Shown: piece by piece, positions 44,776-54,303 of the stretch
Layout: every line of letters begins with the position of its first letter
Position numbering within the stretch: position 1 is the stretch's first letter
Source of the DNA: Treponema pallidum subsp. pallidum str. Nichols
Lineage (GTDB): Bacteria > Spirochaetota > Spirochaetia > Treponematales > Treponemataceae
Assembly: GCF_000410535.2 (NCBI RefSeq)
Contig: NC_021490.2
Span: forward strand, 977,218-1,041,217
Length of the DNA: 64,000 bases
Reading direction: 5' to 3'
Notes under the pieces: model-generated
The model's database searches: none
What the model was told of the DNA's origin: nothing
Seen by the model: only the letters and a program-made list of their open reading frames with translations
Position numbers and translations under genes: made by a program

Positions 44776-47700
44776 CTAGAACGGACGGTCCGCAAGGTAC
44801 TTGTACTCTTGCCACTGTCTCCGCGCCTTCTCTTCTGCGCGCTTGAGCAGCATTTCAGCTCGCTCGGGATTTGCATTCTTAAGCGTCTTGAACCGAACTT
44901 CTTTGTACATGAAATCCGCAAGCTTAAAATCAGGTTCCTTACTGTCAAGCTGAAATGGATTTTTTCCTTCCGCAATGCGACGGGGATCGTAGCGGTACAA
45001 CGGCCACAAACCACACGCGACGGCCTCTTTCTGATTAATCATGCCCTTGGACATATCAATCCCGTGGCTAATACAGTGGCTGTAGGCGACAATAAGCGAT
45101 GGACCATCATAACTTTCAGCCTCTCTAAACGCCTTGACCACTTGACTCATGTTCGCTCCCATCGCGACACGTGCCACGTACACATACCCATAGCTCATGG
45201 CCATCAAACCAATATCCTTTTTACTGATCTCCTTCCCCGCCGCGGCAAACTTTGCGACGGCCCCGATAGGCGTGGCCTTCGACATCTGACCACCGGTGTT
45301 GGAATACACCTCCGTATCCATAACAAGGACGGTAATATTGCGCCCAGAGGCCAACACGTGATCTAGACCACCGTAGCCAATATCATAGGCCCAGCCGTCT
45401 CCCCCAAAAATCCACACCGAGCGTTTGATAAGGTGGTCAACGAGAGAAAGCATTTCCTTTGCAAGGGGTTCAGTACTCTCACTGAGCACTTTCTTAAGCT
45501 GATTAACGTAGGCACGCTGCTCTTCCACTGCAACATCGTCCGCCTGCTGGTTAGAAAAAATACTCGCAAACAGATCAGCCGCCACCCCTTTTTCCTGCAA
45601 CTTGCGTCCAACCTCGCGGGCATACTCTGCAAGTTTGTCACTAGTCACGCGCATTCCGAAGCCAAACTCTGCTGCGTCTTCGAAAAGAGAATTTGACCAA
45701 GCGGGGCCGCGACCATCAGGACGCGTCGTATAGGGGGTTGTAGGCAAATTTCCCCCATATATCGAAGAACATCCGGTTGCATTCGCGATAATGGCGCGAT
45801 CCCCAACAATCTGCGTCATCAAGCGGATGTAGGGGGTCTCCCCGCAGCCTGGGCAGGCACCAGAGAACTCAAAAAGAGGTCTTTTCATGGACGCCCCTTT
45901 TGGCAGACTCAAATTGAGCTTCTTCGCCTCAGGATCGGGCAGTTTAACAAAGAAGGCCCAGTTCTCAGACTCCACCGCACGGTGCTTGGAAAAACTTTCC
46001 ATGTTGATAGCCTTACGCGTAGGATCAGCCTTATTTTTTGCCGGACATTGCTGCACGCACAGGCCACAACCTGTGCAGTCCTCTGGGGAAACCTGAATCG
46101 TAAACTTCGCCTCCCCAAATTCCTTGCCTTTGTAGTCACAGGAAGCAAACTTAGAAGGCGCATGCTCGAGCTCCTTACCATCGTACGCTTTCATGCGGAT
46201 AACTGCGTGAGGACACACCATAGCGCACTGACCACACTGGATACAAACAGACGGATCCCAAATGGGTATAGTCTCGGCTATACAGCGCTTCTCGTACTGC
46301 GTGGTACCAGTAGGATAGGTACCATCCTCTGGTAGTGCGCTCACCCCAAGACTATCCCCCTGATTGAGCGCAATAGTACCTAACACGCTTTGCACAAACT
46401 CCGGAGCATCGGAACTCATCGCAGGACGACGCGTCACCAAACTACCGGCAACTCCCGGATACTCCACCAATCCCACCCCAGCGAGCGCCATATCGATAGT
46501 GGTGATGTTCCTCTGTACAACCTCCCCACCCTTTTTGCCGTAGGCCTTCTGTATAAATTTCTTAATCAGGTCAATCGCCTCAGCTTCCGGCAAGATACCA
46601 AAAATTTTGAAAAAAGCCGTTTGCATCACCACATTGATACGTGTGCCCATCCCCGCCTTCTGAGCGATAGAAATCGCATCGATGACGTAAAACTTCACCT
46701 CCTTTTCAATGATCTGACGCTGGACTTCTATGGGTATGTGATGCCACACCTCATGCTCACTGTACGGCGCATTCAGCAAAAAGGTCCCTCCACGCTTGAG
46801 CGTTTTGAGCATGTCAAAGGTTTCAAGGTACGTAAACTTATGACACGCTACAAAATCCGCCTGCGTAATGAGGTAGGGCTTACGGATCTTCTGCTTTCCA
46901 AAACGCAAATGAGAAATAGTAAAACCACCAGACTTCTTGCTATCGTAGGCAAAGTAAGCCTGCGCGTTATTATCCGTCGCCTCACCAATAATCTTAATTG
47001 AATTTTTATTCGCGCCTACTGTACCGTCCGAGCCCAGACCATAGAACACCGCCTGACACACATCTTGATCATCAAGCTGAAAGTTCGGATCAAAGTCTAC
47101 GCTGCTGAACGTAACATCATCCTCTATACCGACCGAGAAGTTCGGGATCTTCTTCCCACTGAGGTTATCAAACACTCCTTTGGCCATCGCGGGCGTAAAC
47201 TCCTTAGAACCCAGGCCATAGCGACCACCGAGCACGAGAGGGTAATGCGTAAACGGACACTTCTTCTGGCTCTGCATCTGGCCGATAGCGGTGCGCACAT
47301 CCTCATAGAGAGGTTCGCCCAGAGAACCTGGCTCTTTCGTTCGATCGAGCACTGCAATCGCCTGCACCGTTTTGGGCAATGCATTGACAAAACACTCTGC
47401 GCTGAACGGGCGATACAAGCGCACCTTGACTAGACCACACTTTCCTCCCTGAGCATTGAGCACATCAACTGTCTCTTCAACGGCCTCAGAGCCGGAGCCA
47501 ATCATGACAATCACCTTCTCTGCATCGGGTGCACCGTAGTAATCGAAAAGACGGTACTGGCGTCCGGTAAGCGCCGCGTAGCGGTCCATAGCTTTTTGGA
47601 CAATGGAGGGCGCAACCGCATAGTACCTATTCACTGATTCGCGGACCTGAAAATACACATCAGGATTCTGTGCTGTGCCGCGGACCACTGGCTTTTCGGG

Positions 47701-48330
47701 AGTCAGTCCACGCATGCGGTGCGCATGGACAAGTTCGTCGTCGATCATAGCACGCATGACGTCATAAGAGACTTCTTCAATTTTCTGAATCTCATGAGAA
47801 GTCCTAAAACCGTCAAAAAAATGAACAAAAGGCACGCGCGCCTCGAGCGTCGCAGCATGAGCAATAACTGCGGTGTCCATGGCCTCCTGAACACTGTTGG
47901 AAGCAAGGAGCGCCCAACCTGTCTGGCGGCACGCCATCACGTCTTGATGATCACCAAAGATAGAAAGAGAACTTGTGGCGACAGCGCGTGCAGCAACGTG
48001 AAAAACAGCGCTCGTAAGCTCCCCTGCGATCTTATACATATTCGGGATCATAAGCAGCAATCCCTGAGAAGCAGTAAAAGTAGAAGAGAGCGCCCCCGTC
48101 GTCAGTGCGCCATGAACAGCTCCCGAAGCGCCTGCCTCAGACTGAAGTTCTACAACGGTGGGAACGGTACCCCAGATATTTGTGCGCCCCCGTGCGGAAT
48201 ATTCGTCTGCGATTTCTCCCATAGGACTGGAGGGAGTGATAGGGAAGATAGCAATGACCTCACTAAGCGCGTGAGCAACGTGCCCCACTGCGGTGTTACC
48301 ATCCATCATGACGAGGTTCTTCTCAGACAT
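44776..48330 (-). CDS. nifJ: Pyruvate:flavodoxin/ferredoxin oxidoreductase
   Basis: 1184 aa single-chain enzyme converting pyruvate and CoA to acetyl-CoA, CO2 and reduced carrier. The N-terminal domain begins MDGNTAVGHVAHALSEV; two 4Fe-4S ferredoxin boxes CIQCGQCAMVCPH (about 695) and CTGCGLCVQQCPAKN (about 750); a third cluster/TPP region CPGCGETPYIRL (about 826) and GDGWAYDIGYGGLDHV with MDTEVYSNTGGQMS binding thiamine diphosphate. Flavodoxin at 30097 is the likely acceptor. AGAGAGGAC precedes the ATG. The 194 nt upstream contain A/T runs but no gene I can support. Confidence 0.97.
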   Translation of the reverse strand: MSEKNLVMMDGNTAVGHVAHALSEVIAIFPITPSSPMGEIADEYSARGRTNIWGTVPTVVELQSEAGASGAVHGALTTGALSSTFTASQGLLLMIPNMYKIAGELTSAVFHVAARAVATSSLSIFGDHQDVMACRQTGWALLASNSVQEAMDTAVIAHAATLEARVPFVHFFDGFRTSHEIQKIEEVSYDVMRAMIDDELVHAHRMRGLTPEKPVVRGTAQNPDVYFQVRESVNRYYAVAPSIVQKAMDRYAALTGRQYRLFDYYGAPDAEKVIVMIGSGSEAVEETVDVLNAQGGKCGLVKVRLYRPFSAECFVNALPKTVQAIAVLDRTKEPGSLGEPLYEDVRTAIGQMQSQKKCPFTHYPLVLGGRYGLGSKEFTPAMAKGVFDNLSGKKIPNFSVGIEDDVTFSSVDFDPNFQLDDQDVCQAVFYGLGSDGTVGANKNSIKIIGEATDNNAQAYFAYDSKKSGGFTISHLRFGKQKIRKPYLITQADFVACHKFTYLETFDMLKTLKRGGTFLLNAPYSEHEVWHHIPIEVQRQIIEKEVKFYVIDAISIAQKAGMGTRINVVMQTAFFKIFGILPEAEAIDLIKKFIQKAYGKKGGEVVQRNITTIDMALAGVGLVEYPGVAGSLVTRRPAMSSDAPEFVQSVLGTIALNQGDSLGVSALPEDGTYPTGTTQYEKRCIAETIPIWDPSVCIQCGQCAMVCPHAVIRMKAYDGKELEHAPSKFASCDYKGKEFGEAKFTIQVSPEDCTGCGLCVQQCPAKNKADPTRKAINMESFSKHRAVESENWAFFVKLPDPEAKKLNLSLPKGASMKRPLFEFSGACPGCGETPYIRLMTQIVGDRAIIANATGCSSIYGGNLPTTPYTTRPDGRGPAWSNSLFEDAAEFGFGMRVTSDKLAEYAREVGRKLQEKGVAADLFASIFSNQQADDVAVEEQRAYVNQLKKVLSESTEPLAKEMLSLVDHLIKRSVWIFGGDGWAYDIGYGGLDHVLASGRNITVLVMDTEVYSNTGGQMSKATPIGAVAKFAAAGKEISKKDIGLMAMSYGYVYVARVAMGANMSQVVKAFREAESYDGPSLIVAYSHCISHGIDMSKGMINQKEAVACGLWPLYRYDPRRIAEGKNPFQLDSKEPDFKLADFMYKEVRFKTLKNANPERAEMLLKRAEEKARRQWQEYKYLADRPF

Positions 48331-48524
48331 ACGACCGTCCTCTCTCTATAAAGTATCAGGGCAACCGGGTGCAGGGAAACACGCTCCATATCCGCCTCGA
48401 TCTCCCCGTGTCCCGGCTATAGTAGCACACCCCGCCTGAATGTGCATCGGCTGCACGCGGGACTCACGCTTTTTTTCAAAAAACAAGCATCACTTCTCCC
48501 TGTTCAGAAAAAAAGAACACGCGC

Positions 48525-49043
48525 TTACTCCCCTGACAGCACACGTTCAAAAAGCACATCAAGTTCTCGCTCTGAATAGCGACGACACGCAAGAAAACTC
48601 TCCTTCACCGCCGCTGCCGTCTGTTCATCCAAGCTCAGACTTTTTGTATCCCGCAGATAGAGGACGAAATCTTCAAAAACCGAAAGCGGCAACCACGGAA
48701 ATGCCACCTCAAAAATGCCATACCAGTGACCATACGCGCGCGCTTCTACAGACGCAAAAGCCACCCCTTGCTCTTTTAGTGACCCACGCATGTCCGGATG
48801 CACGGTGAATACCTTTTGGTTCAAGAGATCACAGTACTCCTGATCCGAAAAAAGCTTACCGGTTCTCCGGATAAGCCCCATCTTTTCAACCGCAGACACA
48901 TCTGCAAGGACAGAAGCAGTAACAAAGTTCAACCCCTGATCCTGTACCTCATAGAGCACATACCGCGCGCGTTGCGCACGCTCCACACTCTGCTTTAACT
49001 CACCTTTTTCCAAAAGGGGACGCAAAATAACAGCGGGTTCCAC
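48525..49043 (-). CDS. Hypothetical protein
   Basis: 172 aa, mainly helical, no signal or membrane segment. Features: an N-terminal helix rich in charge (LLEKGELKQSVERAQRARYVLYEV), then KMGLIRRTGKLFSDQEYCDLLNQKVFTVHPDMRG and an acidic C-terminus (SERELDVLFERVLSGE). It is upstream of nothing obvious on its strand except nifJ 194 nt away, and follows the flagellar chaperone genes. I do not recognise a family. GTG start without a good ribosome site. Confidence 0.6.
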   Translation of the reverse strand: MEPAVILRPLLEKGELKQSVERAQRARYVLYEVQDQGLNFVTASVLADVSAVEKMGLIRRTGKLFSDQEYCDLLNQKVFTVHPDMRGSLKEQGVAFASVEARAYGHWYGIFEVAFPWLPLSVFEDFVLYLRDTKSLSLDEQTAAAVKESFLACRRYSERELDVLFERVLSGE

Positions 49044-49119
49044 AGCGCATTGTCACACAACCGACTGGAAAAATCCAGCTTGCCGCACCTCCTCCCCTGA
49101 GATGGTCTGGCAAAAGCGC

Positions 49120-49584
49120 TTATAAACTCAGATCAATTACCGTCCCTGAGTCCTCCCCGTCCTCATAGCTCACCAGCCCACGCGCCGCACGAAATTCATC
49201 GAGCTGCTGGCGCAAATCGCTGACCTGCGCACGGAGGAGGGCTCGGTTTTTTTCATTCTGCGCATATACCTGCTCCTGTACTCGAGACAGATCACACCGT
49301 AACTGCGCAAGCTCCTGCACACCAGACGCCTGCTGCAGACACAGCTGTTCCATCGGAGCCAACGCCTTTTGCACACGCTGAACATCTCCAAGCAACGCTT
49401 CTTCAAGTTCCACATGACGCAACACCGTCTCTGCGTCCTGCGCCTCAATGGCTACCTGTTGCTGCTGCAACACCACCAAATACTGCGCAAACTTTTCCCG
49501 CTGCTCCTGCAGCAGTGCCTTCAAGCGCTTGAGAGTCGCAACCCGACGCGCTACCTCTTCGTCTGATACCCGCGCACCGTCCAT
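49120..49584 (-). CDS. FlgN-like flagellar chaperone (coiled coil)
   Basis: 154 aa, nearly all coiled coil: ARRVATLKRLKALLQEQREKFAQYL, Gln-rich VVLQQQQVAIEAQDAE, then ELAQLRCDLSRVQEQVYAQNEKNRALL. Length, helical character and position 5 nt after fliS fit FlgN, the export chaperone for hook-filament junction proteins FlgK and FlgL. Sequence similarity is too low to be certain; a generic coiled-coil protein is the alternative. Confidence 0.6.
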   Translation of the reverse strand: MDGARVSDEEVARRVATLKRLKALLQEQREKFAQYLVVLQQQQVAIEAQDAETVLRHVELEEALLGDVQRVQKALAPMEQLCLQQASGVQELAQLRCDLSRVQEQVYAQNEKNRALLRAQVSDLRQQLDEFRAARGLVSYEDGEDSGTVIDLSL

Positions 49585-49589
49585 GCACC

Positions 49590-50036
49590 CTACCCCGCAA
49601 GGTTCACGTTATATGAAGCAGGCGACGCAGAAGTAACGGAGGATGCAGGACTCCTGACAATTTGAAACCACGCCTCGCGCAACTGCCTCATCATATCGCG
49701 CACGGTCACCAATTCATCAGCCCGCTTCTGGATATTCGCGTGAAACAGCTGCTGGTTGAAATACGCGTAAATAGAAAGCAAGTTCTGCGCTATCTTCTCC
49801 CCTGCTTCCATGTCCAACGACACGGAAAGCTCCGTAATTATCTCTTGCGCTTTCAAAATATGACGGTGCACCCGCTCAATATCAGAGGCGGGAATCTTTT
49901 GCACGTCCATAAGCTCAATCGCACACCCCAACTGCTTAATCCCTTCGTCGTACAACAGCAAAATAAGCTCACCCTGACTCGCCGTCTTCACATCCACCTG
50001 TCGATACGCACTCAGCGCGGGATCCTCATACGCCAT
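49590..50036 (-). CDS. fliS: Flagellin export chaperone FliS
   Basis: 148 aa. Signatures ALSAYRQVDVKTASQGELILLLYDEGIKQL, HILKAQEIITELSVSLDMEAGEKIAQNLLSIYAYFNQQLFHAN and VRDMMRQLREAWFQI match FliS, which binds the C-terminus of flagellin and delivers it to the export gate; spirochaete filaments are periplasmic. I choose the ATG at 50036 because GGAGG lies 5 nt upstream; the ATG at 50048 has nothing comparable. Confidence 0.93.
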   Translation of the reverse strand: MAYEDPALSAYRQVDVKTASQGELILLLYDEGIKQLGCAIELMDVQKIPASDIERVHRHILKAQEIITELSVSLDMEAGEKIAQNLLSIYAYFNQQLFHANIQKRADELVTVRDMMRQLREAWFQIVRSPASSVTSASPASYNVNLAG

Positions 50037-50084
50037 AGCAGCCTCCATCGTAGCAAAACAATAGCGCCAATATCGACCACAACA

Positions 50085-51257
50085 CTAACCCGCCTTAAGT
50101 ACCGCCGCAGCCCCCTGCCTATCCCCTGATACCGTGCCAGACTGGGAGTGTACACTCTGAAAAACACTCCGCGCCTTTAAATACAGGATATCCCCCCGCA
50201 TCTGCACCTTCCCCAGCACCCGAATTGGTTTTTGCGGGTCTACGGAAACCACAAAATTACAAAATACCGGCACAATCCCCTCAAGCTTTGTCAGTCGGTC
50301 ATACCCAACAAGCAGATTAAAACTCACACTCCGCTCCGTCCGTTTGACGTTCGCCGCCATCCCTTGCCACACCACCCAGCAATCCAGGTATAGCCCCTTT
50401 TGCTCACGCACCTGCACATATGGATAATTATCTTCGTCGGGAAACGTATCAAAGGTCGGAAGCGCAAAATAGTCCATGAGCATACGTGCCCGGCGTTTAA
50501 TCGAATGCGACGCATTGGAAGCAAGCAGCTTATTTATTTCCACCTGTGCTGCATTGTCCTTGAACGTCTGAAAGTATTTTTGCGCGTTGGCGTACGACTG
50601 CAAAACATCCTGCTTACTCAGCGTATACCGGTATGAACCGCTGCCTTCAAGCGGCCGTGCGTACTCCTCCTTCGTGAGCGTTAAAAACGATACGTCTGCA
50701 CGCGAAGTCCGCGCAGTCCCCCTCCACAAACCTGAGTGCCACACACGCAATCCTGCTATACCCAACGCGCCGACTAACAGGGTACACAGGCATCCCACCC
50801 CTACCGCGCACACTACAGATCGGCGCCGATATTCGGCAACCCCAGGGCGTGGATACAAAGCCTTAACCTTTCCACTTTGAATAAAACCAGCAAGCGACTC
50901 AGGCGTATGGTGCGCTTTCAGCGCGTTCAGACCCTTCTGAGCAAGCCGATGTTTGGGATCCGCATCGAGCACCGCGATATAACGTTCAACCGCACGGTTC
51001 GTATCACGCCGCTTGAGTGCCAGCGCTGCCTCCGCACACAACAGCGTCGGATGCGACATCTTAATCTGCCGCGCGCGACCCAAATACGAAACCGCACCGG
51101 TTACTATTCCCTCATGCAAACACGCAAGCCCCAGGTATAAATGAAAGACAAAGGATTCGTGATAATCCAACACGCAAGGCTCAAGCAGTTTGATCACCTC
51201 GCCATACTTTTCCTGCGCAAACTTCCTCTTCGCTCGATCCAGTACTGACAACGCCAT
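50085..51257 (-). CDS. TPR membrane protein near flagellar chaperones
   Basis: 390 aa. Residues 1-125 form TPR-like repeats (AKRKFAQEKYGEVIKLLEPCV; ALKRRDTNRAVERYIAVLDADPKHRLA). One membrane helix (VCAVGVGCLCTLLVGALGIAGLRVW) near 155 divides them from a C-terminal extracytoplasmic part with a beta-rich end (EGIVPVFCNFVVSVDPQKPIRVLGKVQMRGDIL). The layout, cytoplasmic TPR plus periplasmic domain, suggests a complex organiser. It lies upstream of fliS with a 48-nt gap. No family recognised; the 170 nt before it hold nothing I can support. Confidence 0.7.
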   Translation of the reverse strand: MALSVLDRAKRKFAQEKYGEVIKLLEPCVLDYHESFVFHLYLGLACLHEGIVTGAVSYLGRARQIKMSHPTLLCAEAALALKRRDTNRAVERYIAVLDADPKHRLAQKGLNALKAHHTPESLAGFIQSGKVKALYPRPGVAEYRRRSVVCAVGVGCLCTLLVGALGIAGLRVWHSGLWRGTARTSRADVSFLTLTKEEYARPLEGSGSYRYTLSKQDVLQSYANAQKYFQTFKDNAAQVEINKLLASNASHSIKRRARMLMDYFALPTFDTFPDEDNYPYVQVREQKGLYLDCWVVWQGMAANVKRTERSVSFNLLVGYDRLTKLEGIVPVFCNFVVSVDPQKPIRVLGKVQMRGDILYLKARSVFQSVHSQSGTVSGDRQGAAAVLKAG

Positions 51258-51427
51258 AAGTGCTCTGCTTTACAAACATTACCATAACTTGCACGAACAA
51301 CCACTGTCGCGTGCAAGCACCACGCAGCAAAAACTAACCCCTATGCATAGCAAGAAGCAGTATCCCCGCAGAAAAACAAGCGCTCTAGTACCCTATGAGC
51401 GACAGGGTCTCCTTACACCTGAACACC

Positions 51428-52084
51428 TTACGCCCCTGAGCTGTCCTTGCAGAGAAGAGACCTCAAGGTACCGGAAAAAAAAGCAGAGCCTGACACTATC
51501 ACATCCGCACCAGCGTCAAGCGCCTGCGGCAACGTGCGACAGTCGATGCCCCCATCAACCGAGATCATGTACGAATACCCCCGTTCGGTGCGCATCTGCA
51601 CAAGTGCTGACACTTTAGAAAGGCAATGGGCAATCATCTGCTGTCCGCTAAAACCAGGATTAACCGTCATTACCAGCACTAGGTCCACGAAGGGCAGCAC
51701 TTCACTGAGCGCAGCAACAGGAGTAGACGGCACGAGGCTAATACCCACCTTCACTCCCCGACCACGAATGGCATGGATAAGCCGGTGTGCATGCACCTCC
51801 GCCTCTATGTGAAAAGTTAAGAAGTCCGCGCCCGCCTGCACAAAATCCTCAATGAGGTCGGCAGGCCTACTGACCATCAGGTGAACATCAAACGGCAGGT
51901 GCGTTTTGCTACGCAAACAACGCAGCACCGGAGCACCAAACGTCAGGTTTGGCACAAAGTGCCCATCCATAACATCCAGGTGCACCCACTGTGCGCCGTG
52001 CGCTTCCAAATACACCAGCGCCCTATCGAGCGCAGAGAAATCTGCACTTAATAGTGAAGGTGCCAATGTAAAAGACCGCTCCAT
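51428..52084 (-). CDS. rpe: Ribulose-phosphate 3-epimerase
   Basis: 218 aa TIM barrel of the pentose phosphate pathway. Motifs: LAPSLLSADFSAL, WVHLDVMDGHFVPNLTFGAP (catalytic Asp and His), FDVHLMVSRP, VMTVNPGFSGQQMI, and ISVDGGIDCRTLPQALDAGADVIVSGSAFF. All metal-binding and catalytic residues are present. The ATG is preceded by a promoter -10 box at 6 nt and no Shine-Dalgarno sequence. Confidence 0.95.
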   Translation of the reverse strand: MERSFTLAPSLLSADFSALDRALVYLEAHGAQWVHLDVMDGHFVPNLTFGAPVLRCLRSKTHLPFDVHLMVSRPADLIEDFVQAGADFLTFHIEAEVHAHRLIHAIRGRGVKVGISLVPSTPVAALSEVLPFVDLVLVMTVNPGFSGQQMIAHCLSKVSALVQMRTERGYSYMISVDGGIDCRTLPQALDAGADVIVSGSAFFSGTLRSLLCKDSSGA

Positions 52085-52090
52085 AGGTCC

Positions 52091-52120
52091 ATGCTAGCAA
52101 ACAAATCGAGCACCTGTAAA
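52091..52120 (-). promoter_or_regulatory. Predicted promoter of rpe
   Basis: Minus-strand TTTACA (52115-52120), 18-nt spacer, TAGCAT (52091-52096), then 6 nt to the ATG. Leaderless mRNA predicted. Confidence 0.45.
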
Positions 52121-52197
52121 TATGGATACTGGCGTGAACAACCCCAAACATTCAAGACAGTGTCCTGCTTATCCTGTTTTATTTGCGCCTAAACCGA

Positions 52198-52226
52198 TAG
52201 AAAAATATCCTTCCCGCGGGTAGGCT
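52198..52226 (+). promoter_or_regulatory. Predicted promoter of rsmG
   Basis: TAGAAA (52198-52203), 17-nt spacer, TAGGCT (52221-52226), 9 nt before the ATG. Both boxes are weak individually. Confidence 0.35.
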
Positions 52227-52235
52227 GACCCCGTC

Positions 52236-52904
52236 ATGGTGACTCCGAGCCAACACGCGCTCCTTGCAGAAGGCGTAGCACACCTAACGGACGCGCGCAC
52301 CGCACCTGCTCTTTGCGCTCTCCTGAAACAGTATTTGGAAGAACTTATTCTCTTTAACACGCGCGCACACCTGGTGCATGTAACACACACAGAGGAACTT
52401 ATCACACACCACCTATTAGACAGCCTCAGCGCCTGGCCACATTTCACCAACGCGCGCGCTATCGCCGACATCGGATCTGGCGCGGGCTTGCCAGGGATCC
52501 CGCTTGCCTGCGCACTCGCGTTGTATGCACCAGAAACAGAACTGACGCTCATCGAGCGGCGTGAGAAACGCATAGCATTCCTTGAAAATGCCTGCGCGCG
52601 TCTGGCGCTCCCCCACCTTCGTATCGTGCATGCGGACGCGCACGACCTCACTCCCTACACGTATGACGCAATCACCTTTCGCGCTCTGTGTCCCCTCAAC
52701 CACCCAACGGTATATATGCTCCTGAACAAACTGCGCCCTGGCGGCGTAATACTCGCGTACAAAGGGAAGAGAAAACTCATCGAACAGGAAACGCGTGATT
52801 TCCTCCCACAGTCTTGCTCTGTCTTCCCCCTCCATGTTCCCTTCCTCCACGAAGCACGGCACCTCGTTGCCATACACACACCCTGCGCAGCGCCTCCCCA
52901 GTGA
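52236..52904 (+). CDS. rsmG: 16S rRNA m7G527 methyltransferase RsmG (GidB)
   Basis: 222 aa. SAM-binding motif IADIGSGAGLPGIPLACAL, preceded by the family region LILFNTRAHLVHV...ITHHLLDSLSAW, then LTLIERREKRIAFLENACARLAL and ITFRALCPLN. Methylates 16S rRNA in the decoding centre; loss gives low-level streptomycin resistance elsewhere. Divergent from rpe and convergent with the cyclophilin gene. No ribosome-binding site precedes the ATG. Confidence 0.93.
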   Translation: MVTPSQHALLAEGVAHLTDARTAPALCALLKQYLEELILFNTRAHLVHVTHTEELITHHLLDSLSAWPHFTNARAIADIGSGAGLPGIPLACALALYAPETELTLIERREKRIAFLENACARLALPHLRIVHADAHDLTPYTYDAITFRALCPLNHPTVYMLLNKLRPGGVILAYKGKRKLIEQETRDFLPQSCSVFPLHVPFLHEARHLVAIHTPCAAPPQ

Positions 52905-52948
52905 CACAGGAGCACAGCAGAGAGGAGAACATACAAACGGCATGCCCA

Positions 52949-53596
52949 TTATTTGGACGCTGCGGATACCCGTTTTCGCAGCTGGTCGAACTGCGCCTGA
53001 TCGCAGACAAAACGCTTCGCTGCCGCACCACGGCGCACTATTTTGAGTGAGCGAATCGTATCTCCCGCTATAATTGCATGCACCACTTCCATACCCTCAA
53101 CGACTTTGCCAAACACGGTATGCTTTCCATCCAACCACGGCGTAGCCACGTGGGTAATAAAAAACTGCGAACCGTTCGTTCCTGGTCCTGCATTCGCCAT
53201 TGACAACACTCCTGGGCTGTCGTGTCGCAACGCAGGATCACATTCATCGGGGAATTGATAGCCAGGACCTCCCGTCCCATTTCCCTGCGGGTCTCCCCCC
53301 TGGATCATAAAATCTTTGATAACACGGTGAAACGTTAACCCCTGATAAAAAGGACGACCCTTGCACACCGCCAACGTTCCCTCTGCTAACCCCACAAAAT
53401 TACACACCGTAAGCGGCGCCTTTTCAAAAAAAAGCGAGAGAACAATCGTTCCCCGATTTGTTTCCATTACCGCATATATACCGTCAGCGACCGCCAACCC
53501 TTCCTCGCGTACCATTTTTTCCTCCGCACACCCGATCCTGCCAACGAAGCAGAACAACATCACCCCCACACAGACGCGCCACACCTGCGTATTCAT
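52949..53596 (-). CDS. Exported cyclophilin-type peptidyl-prolyl isomerase
   Basis: 215 aa. Signal region [16 protein letters not shown]; the cysteine could be lipidated under a relaxed spirochaete lipobox, or a signal peptidase I site may be used. The cyclophilin core has [41 protein letters not shown] and [16 protein letters not shown], so catalysis should be intact. It probably assists periplasmic folding. The ATG at 53596 overlaps the jag stop as ATGA, which decides the start over an ATG at 53617. Confidence 0.9.
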   Translation of the reverse strand: MNTQVWRVCVGVMLFCFVGRIGCAEEKMVREEGLAVADGIYAVMETNRGTIVLSLFFEKAPLTVCNFVGLAEGTLAVCKGRPFYQGLTFHRVIKDFMIQGGDPQGNGTGGPGYQFPDECDPALRHDSPGVLSMANAGPGTNGSQFFITHVATPWLDGKHTVFGKVVEGMEVVHAIIAGDTIRSLKIVRRGAAAKRFVCDQAQFDQLRKRVSAASK

Positions 53597-54288
53597 ATCG
53601 CACCCCCGGTGTGACACACCCGCACCTGCTTGTAAAGCCCTTCCCCCTCACTTCTGGTCTCTACCCCACTGATCCCATGCAGCGTTGTATGAATAAGCCT
53701 CCGCTCATAGGGATTCATTGGCTCCAGCAACACCGATCGCTTGCTCGCACTTACCTGATCTGCAGTAGCATATGCCATGCGGATGAGCATTTCTTCCCGT
53801 CGGATGCGGTAATTCTCACAGTCAAGCACAACCTTCACCCCTTTAGCACCAATTTTGGTAAAAAATACATTCGCTAATAGTTGCAACGCATCGAGGTTCT
53901 TCCCCTTCTTTCCAATCAAAATTGCAGAATGGCTTGAGTGCAATCTAACCACCACCCGATCTGACTCCCGTACGAAGGCATCGATTGTCACCGCGTAGCC
54001 CATTGCGTGGAATACATGAGATAAAAAAGCACGCAGCTGCGCCCCAAGATCTGCAAACTGCTGCTCACTCAACACAGAAACCGGATCGTACTGCGCATGC
54101 GCCGCATGACCCGGCGAGGCGGTGACCGCCGCTACATGCACACGAATACGCGCAAAACCCTTCTTGAAAAGAGAGGATTTTTGTATCTCCAGTATCTCCA
54201 CATCAAACTGATCTACTCCCAATCCCAGCTCTGCAGCGGCACGCGCAATGGCGTCCTGTTCTGTCTTGCCTTCAAACTCATACACCAT
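53593..54288 (-). CDS. khpB: Jag/KhpB RNA-binding protein (Jag-N, KH, R3H)
   Basis: 231 aa. The Jag-N domain ([24 protein letters not shown]...[13 protein letters not shown]), a KH domain ([27 protein letters not shown]) and an R3H end ([15 protein letters not shown]-like, here [16 protein letters not shown]). Partner of KhpA at 11466 in other bacteria, where the pair binds many RNAs and affects envelope growth. It lies 15 nt after yidC in the conserved rpmH-rnpA-yidD-yidC-jag order. Confidence 0.92.
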   Translation of the reverse strand: MVYEFEGKTEQDAIARAAAELGLGVDQFDVEILEIQKSSLFKKGFARIRVHVAAVTASPGHAAHAQYDPVSVLSEQQFADLGAQLRAFLSHVFHAMGYAVTIDAFVRESDRVVVRLHSSHSAILIGKKGKNLDALQLLANVFFTKIGAKGVKVVLDCENYRIRREEMLIRMAYATADQVSASKRSVLLEPMNPYERRLIHTTLHGISGVETRSEGEGLYKQVRVCHTGGAI

Positions 54289-54303
54289 ACACCGACTCCT
54301 GCA

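Noticed and set aside
48331-48524. A/T-rich interval between nifJ and the hypothetical gene
   Set aside because: Contains T and A runs, but I could not find a convincing hairpin plus T tract or a small gene.
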